This document shows positions 6,740 to 10,590 of a stretch of 10,590 nucleotides of DNA, piece after piece. A model generated the notes under the pieces. The model saw only the letters and a program-made list of their open reading frames with translations. It made no database searches and had not been told where the DNA came from. The translations under genes were made by a program, and so were the position numbers. Numbering within the stretch: the first letter of the stretch is position 1; the number at the start of each line of letters is the position of its first letter. Origin of the DNA: Alphaproteobacteria bacterium. GTDB taxonomy: Bacteria > Pseudomonadota > Alphaproteobacteria > UBA8366. Where the stretch lies: contig JASLSL010000210.1 in assembly GCA_030743445.1 (NCBI GenBank), positions 1 through 10,590 of the forward strand. Reading direction: 5' to 3'.

Positions 6740-6836
6740 GTCATTCCCGCGGAAGCGGGAGTCCGTGCCTGAGAGGTGCAGGTTGCAATGCCCAGGCATG
6801 GATTCCGGATCGGCGCTGCACGCCGTCCGGAATGAC
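6740..6836. repeat. Dispersed palindromic repeat, GTCATTCC type, copy 1
   Basis: The element begins GTCATTCC (6740-6747) and ends GGAATGAC (6829-6836), an exact 8-bp terminal inverted repeat. Internal pieces also pair: CCCGCGGAAGCGGGA forms a hairpin, and GTGCCTGAG pairs loosely with CCCAGGCATG. It lies directly beyond the stop of the minus-strand exported-protein gene. A second copy with the same opening sits at 9841-9920. Such elements are extragenic REP-like repeats with no coding content. Confidence 0.65.
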
Positions 6837-6844
6837 GAATTCGC

Positions 6845-7624
6845 CTACACCCCGGCGAGCGAGTTCCAGAAGCTCTCGTTGGTGTCTATCTGGATCTGCC
6901 TGTGCTCGAGTTCGAGACAGAAGCGCAGCGACAATCGCGAGTTCGCCACCGACGCGGCCTCGCACCGGGCGACGGTTCCGGCCGCCGCACCCCGGGTCGC
7001 GTCGCGAATGACCTTGTCGCGGAGCGCCTTCGGCGCCGCGCCGACCCGCGGCAGGTCGTTGATCAGCCGTGTCGTCGCCGCCAACATCCCGGCCTTTTCG
7101 CTGCCGGTGCCGAAGAACGCCTCGGCGGCCTTGCGATAGCCGTTCATGGCGAGCTCGATCTCGGCATCGGTGTGCGGAGTCGGGTCGCCGGCCACCGGCC
7201 GCGGCAGCAGCGAGGCGAGCGGCCCGACCTCGACCGCGGCATGGGCCGGGTCGAGTGCGGCCAGGCGCGCCTCCGGCAGGTAGGCCAGAACCGAGGTGTA
7301 GGCGTTGTTGGTCTCGAAGGCGAGCCAGTCCTGGCCCTTGAGCCTCAGTGTCCGGCCGTCGCGGGTTTCGACCACCAGGGTGATCTCGGCGCCGGGGCCG
7401 GCGAGATAGGCTTGGGGGCGCATCGGGGGATGGCGTTTCTGCTCGAGGCAGAAGGCCGACAGAAATACATCGCAACGACCGAACTGGCATTGCATCTGCG
7501 CCGGCTCGTCGGTCGCGACCAGGCCGAGCGCCTGCGGCTCCGCCCGCGCGGGGCCGCCAAGGACCGCCGTCGCCAGCAAGGCCAGCGCCGCGGCGGATAT
7601 CGCGAATGATTTATGGATCGTCAT
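6845..7624 (-). CDS. Exported five-cysteine protein, paralogue A (unknown function)
   Basis: A 259-residue protein starting at ATG 7622-7624, which has GGAGGAGA about 8 bases upstream; a start at 7672 would place 16 extra residues before the signal peptide. Residues 1-28 are a signal peptide with a basic start, an Ala/Leu-rich core and ARA before the predicted cut, so it should be periplasmic or secreted. Mature cysteines are C46, C51, C59, C221 and C236. Recognisable blocks are PQALGLVAT (30-38), EITLVVETRDG (80-90), AVEVGPLASLLPRPVAGD and the C-terminal FWNSLAGV. I do not recognise a named family. It is clearly homologous to the protein encoded at 8355-9164: the first ~190 residues align without gaps, about 40 % identical by hand count over the mature N-terminal part. 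It is divergent from hsp20 and shares its control region. The cysteines suggest disulfides in the periplasm. Confidence 0.85.
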   Translation of the reverse strand: MTIHKSFAISAAALALLATAVLGGPARAEPQALGLVATDEPAQMQCQFGRCDVFLSAFCLEQKRHPPMRPQAYLAGPGAEITLVVETRDGRTLRLKGQDWLAFETNNAYTSVLAYLPEARLAALDPAHAAVEVGPLASLLPRPVAGDPTPHTDAEIELAMNGYRKAAEAFFGTGSEKAGMLAATTRLINDLPRVGAAPKALRDKVIRDATRGAAAGTVARCEAASVANSRLSLRFCLELEHRQIQIDTNESFWNSLAGV

Positions 7625-7798
7625 GGCGTCGGTCTCCTCCGTTCCGCCAGAGCATTCGATACAGACTCGCACCGGATCGGAATCGCGTCAATGCCCGGTG
7701 ATTTCACATCTCCTAGATTTGCGTCAATGCGGCCTATGACCGATCCGTGATGGGATGCCTCCAGAAGCGGGATTTTCTGTGTGAAGAGGAGGTTAGCC
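7625..7798. promoter_or_regulatory. Divergent control region of paralogue A and hsp20
   Basis: This 174-bp gap must carry both promoters. It contains GCGTCAATGC twice in the same orientation (7685-7694 and 7721-7730, 36 bp apart). Both copies lie between CGGATCGG (7673-7680) and its exact inverse CCGATCCG (7740-7747). A possible heat-shock-sigma-like promoter for hsp20 is CTAG (7713-7716), 16 bp, CCTATG (7733-7738), one base away from the CTTG of RpoH sites. No CIRCE element is seen. The repeats look like operator sites, but no regulator gene lies nearby. Confidence 0.45.
7757..7798 (+). promoter_or_regulatory. Possible RNA thermometer over the hsp20 ribosome binding site
   Basis: CCTCC (7758-7762) is the exact complement of the ribosome binding site GGAGG (7788-7792), and AGAA (7763-7766) can pair with TTCT (7775-7778). 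The pairing would hide the site and open on heating, as in ROSE-type or similar thermometers known upstream of alphaproteobacterial small heat-shock genes. The two short helices are separated by a nine-base bulge, and no standard ROSE hairpin series is visible, so this is a structural suggestion only. Confidence 0.3.
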
Positions 7799-8311
7799 AT
7801 GGCCAAAAGTGACACGTCGAGAGCGGTCGATAAGGCTGCGGCGGGCCATCGGGCGATGCATCCGGGCATGAGCCTGAACGAAAACATGAACCGGGTATTC
7901 GACAACTATTTCGGTGACTCGATATATGCGCCGTTCGCCCGCAGCCCGTCGAGCGGTATTCTCAGCCGGTCGCCGGGTATCATCACGCCGAAGGTCGACA
8001 TCACCGAGAGCGAGAAAGACATCAAGCTCACGGCCGAGTTGCCGGGCATGGACGAAGACGACATCGAACTCGTGTTCAGCGACGGCATGCTGACCATCAA
8101 GGGCGAGAAGTCCTACGAGCGTGAAGACGAGAATGAAAACGTGCACGTCATGGAACGCAGCTACGGCTCGTTCAAGCGGTCGTTCAAGGTGCCGGACTAC
8201 GTGATGAGCGGCAAGATCGACGCCAAGTTCGACAAGGGCGTTCTGACCGTGACCATGCCGCGACGGCCCGATCAGGCCAAGGCCGAGAAAAAGATCAAGA
8301 TCAAGAAATAG
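7799..8311 (+). CDS. Small heat-shock protein, Hsp20/alpha-crystallin family
   Basis: A 170-residue protein with ATG at 7799 preceded by AGGAGG at ideal spacing. Residues 1-63 are the variable N-terminal arm (SLNENMNRVFDNYFGD resembles the amphipathic start of bacterial class A Hsp20s). The alpha-crystallin domain spans about 64-154: PKVDITESEKDIKLTAELPG, then DIELVFSDGMLTIKGEKSYE, MERSYGSFKRSFKVP and FDKGVLTVTMPR, with the signature GVLTV at 147-151. The C-terminal extension is very basic and carries the IxI motif (Ile166-Lys-Ile168) that docks neighbouring dimers in the oligomer. Such proteins are ATP-independent holdases that bind unfolding proteins in the cytoplasm. There is no signal peptide, so it cannot directly meet the exported flanking paralogues after their export. 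It is transcribed divergently from paralogue A and convergently with paralogue B. Confidence 0.96.
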   Translation: MAKSDTSRAVDKAAAGHRAMHPGMSLNENMNRVFDNYFGDSIYAPFARSPSSGILSRSPGIITPKVDITESEKDIKLTAELPGMDEDDIELVFSDGMLTIKGEKSYEREDENENVHVMERSYGSFKRSFKVPDYVMSGKIDAKFDKGVLTVTMPRRPDQAKAEKKIKIKK

Positions 8312-8316
8312 GCCTG

Positions 8317-8334
8317 GCCCCGACGTCGCGGGGC
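8317..8334. terminator. GC hairpin between convergent hsp20 and paralogue B
   Basis: GCCCCG (8317-8322) and CGGGGC (8329-8334) form a perfect 6-bp stem around a six-base loop in the 43-bp gap between two converging genes. It has no T-run on either side, so it is only a candidate bidirectional terminator. Confidence 0.35.
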
Positions 8335-8354
8335 GCGCGTCGCAAGGATGAAGG

Positions 8355-9164
8355 TCAGACCCCGGCGAGCGACCGCCAGAACGTCTTGTTGATGGTCGAC
8401 TGGCGGTGATGATGCAGACGGATCATGCAGCCGCGCATCCCGAAGGCGCTTCCCTTGCCGACTATCGAGGCGCAACCGCGGTACGACTGGCCGGCCTGTC
8501 CAATCGCATCCTCCCCGATGCCTTCGGCGCGGCCAGCCTCCTCGGCCCGCCGCCAGACGTCGTCCCGGCGACCCAAGGCGAGGCGGCCCTTCTCCGGCAG
8601 CGCGTTGATCAGCCAGGTGGTGAGCCGGGTCAGCTCGGTCGTGCCGCTCTCGAAGAACGCCGCGGCGACTTTGCGGTCCGGCCCGATAGCGGTGGCAAGC
8701 TCGCGCGGGCTCATCGGGTCGGTGTCGCCGGCGATCGCCATCGGCACCAGCGAGGCATGCCGACCGACCTCGACGGCGACCTGGATGCCGCCGAGTGCCG
8801 CGATATTCGGCTCGTCGATACTGATGCGCACCAGCGTGTAGTCGGCCCCGGCCCGGAACTGCAGGCGCTCGTTGCCCGGAAGCCGGACTTCCGTGCCGTC
8901 GGTCTTGGTCACGACCAGCGTGATCTCGATGTTTCGCGCCGGGCGGTAGAGCGTCCCCCGGAAGGGCGCGATGCGGTGCCGCTGCAGGCAGAACGAGGCG
9001 AACATCGCGGCGCATTCGCCGTCGCGGCAGATCAGCGGTGTTGGCGAGGTCGTCGCGACCAGCCCCAGCGCCTGGGGTGCGGCGCCGACGGTCCCGGCGA
9101 CCAGCGTCATCAGCGCGGCCGTAATCGCGGCGACGAGGAATTTAGGAATTCCGACGATGTTCAT
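8355..9164 (-). CDS. Exported five-cysteine protein, paralogue B (unknown function)
   Basis: A 269-residue protein with ATG at 9162-9164 and GGGAGGT upstream. Residues 1-28 are a signal peptide (hydrophobic FLVAAITAALMTLVAG, cut predicted after VGA). Cysteines are C46, C51, C59, C231 and C246, so the spacing C-x4-C-x7-C and the final C-x14-C are identical to paralogue A. Shared blocks are PQALGLVAT, ITLVV with DG four residues on, AVEVG then ASL, IAGD, AAAFF, LINALP and the ending FWRSLAGV. The region between about 190 and 230 is longer and richer in Arg/Glu than in paralogue A. A short HHH (251-253) near the C-terminus is unique to this copy. The gene points toward hsp20 and is separated from it by 43 bp. 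Periplasmic location is expected; function is unknown, and I know no named family with this pattern. Confidence 0.87.
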   Translation of the reverse strand: MNIVGIPKFLVAAITAALMTLVAGTVGAAPQALGLVATTSPTPLICRDGECAAMFASFCLQRHRIAPFRGTLYRPARNIEITLVVTKTDGTEVRLPGNERLQFRAGADYTLVRISIDEPNIAALGGIQVAVEVGRHASLVPMAIAGDTDPMSPRELATAIGPDRKVAAAFFESGTTELTRLTTWLINALPEKGRLALGRRDDVWRRAEEAGRAEGIGEDAIGQAGQSYRGCASIVGKGSAFGMRGCMIRLHHHRQSTINKTFWRSLAGV

Positions 9165-9207
9165 GGGCGACCTCCCGGATCATCGATCCACGGGCAAGAG
9201 TCGCATT

Positions 9208-9222
9208 CCCGGCGGCGCCGGG
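9208..9222 (-). terminator. GC hairpin downstream of the small gene
   Basis: CCCGGC (9208-9213) and GCCGGG (9217-9222) pair perfectly around GGC. It lies 43 bp past the stop of the minus-strand small gene and before the start of paralogue B, so it could end the small transcript. No T-run follows, so the call is weak. Confidence 0.3.
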
Positions 9223-9264
9223 TCAAGGGTTCGGCCCAAACGCGCCGACTAACAGATGCGCCGC

Positions 9265-9456
9265 TCAGGCGTCCCGGACGCGGACCGCCAGGCGAACCTT
9301 ATCCGGCGAAATCTCGTCGCCGGTCAGCCGCGAGGCGAGCTGCGCCGACAGCGCATAGGCGGTATCCCGGTGCCGCGGGCCGCCGAACCCCTGCCCCGAC
9401 ATTTCGAACAAAATCGCCGTGTAGGCCTGCTTGATCTCGCTCAGATGCTGTTCCAT
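9265..9456 (-). CDS. Small hypothetical protein (63 aa)
   Basis: The ATG at 9454-9456 has GGAGGG six bases upstream, which supports a real start; a longer version from 9477 (MFCRRVA added) lacks this. The protein begins MEQHLSEIKQAYTAILFEMS, a probable amphipathic helix, has a flexible Gly-rich turn (SGQGFGGPRHR, 20-30), a second helix (TAYALSAQLASRLTG) and a beta-like end (KVRLAVRVRD). It is soluble and nearly neutral, with no signal peptide, membrane segment or cysteine. I do not recognise a family. A TTAA-N7-TCAA site lies about 100 bp upstream. Confidence 0.6.
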   Translation of the reverse strand: MEQHLSEIKQAYTAILFEMSGQGFGGPRHRDTAYALSAQLASRLTGDEISPDKVRLAVRVRDA

Positions 9457-9558
9457 TGCCACCCTCCGGCAAAACATTGTTTCAACGTCGTATTCCCCGT
9501 GCGGCGACCCCGATTGCAGTCCGGGATTTGCCTTTGTGGGCAGTCTGCCGGGAATAGG

Positions 9559-9574
9559 TTAACGATTCGTCAAC
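9559..9574. promoter_or_regulatory. Possible CtrA-like binding site
   Basis: TTAACGATTCGTCAAC matches the alphaproteobacterial cell-cycle regulator CtrA consensus TTAA-N7-TTAA at all but one base (TCAA in the second half). It lies about 100 bp upstream of the small minus-strand gene. A single near-match could arise by chance, and CtrA itself is not in the window. Confidence 0.3.
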
Positions 9575-9578
9575 GCCA

Positions 9579-9649
9579 AATTACGGGAACACGATACGGG
9601 CGAGTTGCTACCGGTCGGCAATGCCCATCGCCATCGTGTCCCCGTAATT
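9579..9649. repeat. Imperfect inverted repeat, MITE- or RAYT-like
   Basis: AATTACGGGAACACGAT (9579-9595) and ATCGTGTCCCCGTAATT (9633-9649) pair at 16 of 17 positions around a 37-base centre. ACGG...ACAC...-type ends with flanking AATT recall sequences near REP-associated (IS200-like) transposases, but no transposase gene is present, so this would be a non-autonomous copy. Confidence 0.6.
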
Positions 9650-9692
9650 CCCGCGTTGCGCGCCCCGAATGACGATTAGAGGGGTGATAACT

Positions 9693-9714
9693 ACTCAAGC
9701 CACCTTACTTGAGT
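9693..9714. repeat. 7-bp inverted repeat (hairpin)
   Basis: ACTCAAG (9693-9699) and CTTGAGT (9708-9714) pair exactly around an 8-base loop. It abuts the C-rich element at 9717 and may be part of the same mobile palindrome or a separate structure. Confidence 0.4.
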
Positions 9715-9716
9715 CA

Positions 9717-9818
9717 CCCCCACCCTAACCCTCCCCCGTCAAGGGGGAGGGGATGAATAGGGCAGGCCAACAATAATGTCCCCTCTCCCCGACGAGGGAG
9801 GGGGCTAGGGGGAGGGGG
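9717..9818. repeat. C-rich/G-rich dyad element with G-quadruplex-type runs on both strands
   Basis: C-runs at 9717-9721, 9723-9725, 9729-9731 and 9733-9737 face G-runs at 9796-9798, 9800-9804, 9808-9812 and 9814-9818; the two ends are near-inverse copies. Inside, CCCTCCCCC (9729-9737) pairs with GGGGGAGGG (9743-9751) around GTCAA. The CCCTAACCCTCCCCC core is a familiar dispersed repeat of alphaproteobacterial intergenic DNA. Confidence 0.6.
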
Positions 9819-9840
9819 TAACACGTAAAGTCCTAATCAT

Positions 9841-9920
9841 GTCATTCCCGGGACAAGCGGGAATCCATGCCGGAGCGTATGCCATCAGCAAACTGCTGCC
9901 GAGCAGCTATCCGGGATGAC
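9841..9920. repeat. Dispersed palindromic repeat, GTCATTCC type, copy 2
   Basis: It begins GTCATTCCCGG (9841-9851) and ends CCGGGATGAC (9911-9920), inverse ends with one unpaired T. The opening is closely like copy 1 at 6740, in the same orientation, including GCGGGAATCCATGCCGGAG. It ends 26 bp beyond the stop of the epimerase-like gene on the minus strand. Confidence 0.6.
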
Positions 9921-9946
9921 GGATGTATAGGGCGGTGAAGCCCAGA

Positions 9947-10590
9947 TCAATCGTAGTACGCGGCCTGGCGCGGCAGGTCGTCCTCGACGAACACCTGGAC
10001 GATCTCGGCGAGGTCCTCATCAGCGGTGAAGCCCACGGCGTCGGCGCGCGGGGTCTCGAACCGATTCGGCCAGCCGTCGACGATCGCCTGGATGAAGGAA
10101 TCGTGCTCGAAGAGGACGCGCGCCGCGACTTCGGCCCCGCCGGTGGCCTACAGCACCGCCATGGTCTCGGCGACCGAGGCGGTGATCCCCGGCAAGTTGA
10201 TCGCCCGGTGGGAGCCCGATTGCGTGCCCCAGGCCTCGGGCCCGAGCTCGTGGGCGTGGCGGAAGGCCGCGACGATGCGGCGCGGCGAGCACATCCACAT
10301 CTTCGAGTCGGGCGTCACCGGGCAGACCGCCTCGTGCCCGGCCAGGGGCTCGCGGATGATCGAGCTGGCCCAGGTCGAGGCCGCCTTGTTCGGCCGCCCG
10401 GGGCGCACGACGACGGTCGGCAGGCGCAGCGCCCTTCCGTCGATATAGCCCTTGCGCGTGTAATCGCTGACCAGGTACTCGCCGACCACCTTGGTCATGC
10501 CGTAGGTCGTGCCCGGGGTCGGCGTGGTGGCATCGGTGATGACCTCCGGCATGTCGCCGCCGAAGGCCGCGACCGAGCTCGCGAAAACGA
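9947..10590 (-). pseudogene. D-erythronate-dehydrogenase-like NAD-dependent epimerase/dehydratase, 3' part, with in-frame TAG
   Basis: The start lies beyond the right edge. The visible frame opens VFASSVAAFGGDMPEV, then YGMTKVVGEYL with the YxxxK catalytic pair of extended short-chain dehydrogenases, then ALRLPTVVVRPGRPNKAAS, SIIREPLAGHEAVCPV, SPRRIVAAFRHAHEL and RAINLPGITASVAETMAVL. This order is typical of DenD-type enzymes that oxidise D-erythronate in four-carbon acid-sugar catabolism. A TAG at 10150-10148 then stops translation. The same frame continues for 66 more family-like codons (EVAARVLFEHDSFIQAIVDG, then WPNRFETPRADAVGF) to TGA at 9949-9947. So one nonsense change, most simply CAG to TAG, separates the C-terminal substrate-binding part. 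The truncated product keeps the catalytic pair but may not fold or bind substrate. Alternatives are a sequencing or assembly error, or stop-codon readthrough. About 100 N-terminal residues are outside the window. Confidence 0.82.

Larger units (their letters stand above)
9457..9946. other. 490-bp gene-free, repeat-rich stretch
   Basis: No supportable gene lies here. From left to right it holds the probable promoter of the small minus-strand gene (9457 to about 9575), an imperfect inverted repeat (9579-9649), a 7-bp hairpin (9693-9714), a C-rich/G-rich dyad (9717-9818) and a GTCATTCC-type repeat (9841-9920). Each is listed separately. Confidence 0.75.

Noticed and set aside
9256..9672. A 138-codon open frame on the plus strand
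   Set aside because: It is antisense to the small gene, runs into the inverted repeat and has no ribosome binding site or motif.
1..10590. CRISPR array, tRNA, rRNA, toxin-antitoxin, phage or transposase genes
   Set aside because: No regularly spaced repeats, tRNA-like cloverleaf, rRNA core sequence or relevant protein motif was seen on either strand.

Overview
The window is GC-rich, densely coded DNA. It most likely comes from an alphaproteobacterium of the Rhodospirillales or Rhizobiales kind, possibly from an uncultured or environmental genome. This rests on the rhizobial-type class III cyclases with TolB-like/TPR or hydrolase partners, a bactofilin, the codon usage, and dispersed palindromic repeats beginning GTCATTCC. 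The taxonomy is inference; no rRNA or tRNA gene is present.

Layout. (1) 1-2833, plus strand: two overlapping nucleotide-cyclase genes. The first has lost its 5' end at the window edge and carries TolB-like and TPR domains. The second is a complete cyclase fused to an alpha/beta hydrolase. (2) 5990-2846, minus strand: a tight five-gene operon with gaps of 12-22 bp. In order of transcription it encodes a carboxymuconolactone-decarboxylase-like protein, a 3-hydroxyisobutyrate-dehydrogenase-family reductase, a small cupin, a CmcJ/NvfI-family putative Fe/2-oxoglutarate oxygenase and a VOC (glyoxalase-fold) protein. It looks like an undescribed small-molecule catabolic or tailoring pathway. (3) 6124-6648: a bactofilin transcribed divergently from that operon, followed by a terminator-like palindrome and a dispersed repeat. 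(4) 6845-9164: an Hsp20 small heat-shock gene flanked on both sides by minus-strand paralogues. Each paralogue encodes an exported protein with five cysteines at matching spacing and the same C-terminal FWxSLAGV ending. (5) 9265-9456: a small unknown gene. (6) 9457-9946: a gene-free, repeat-rich stretch. (7) 9947-10590: the 3' part of a D-erythronate-dehydrogenase-like gene on the minus strand, interrupted by an in-frame TAG.

How the genes may work together. The two cyclases probably feed cAMP signalling. The hydrolase domain could act as a ligand sensor or as an enzyme coupled to cAMP output. The five minus-strand genes are probably co-transcribed and combine ring or lactone chemistry, a dehydrogenase and up to three metal-dependent oxygenase-type folds. 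The Hsp20/paralogue cluster suggests a stress-linked envelope function. Its shared 174-bp divergent control region contains a 10-bp direct repeat nested in an 8-bp inverted repeat, and a possible RNA thermometer over the Hsp20 ribosome binding site. All functional links between neighbours are inference from position.
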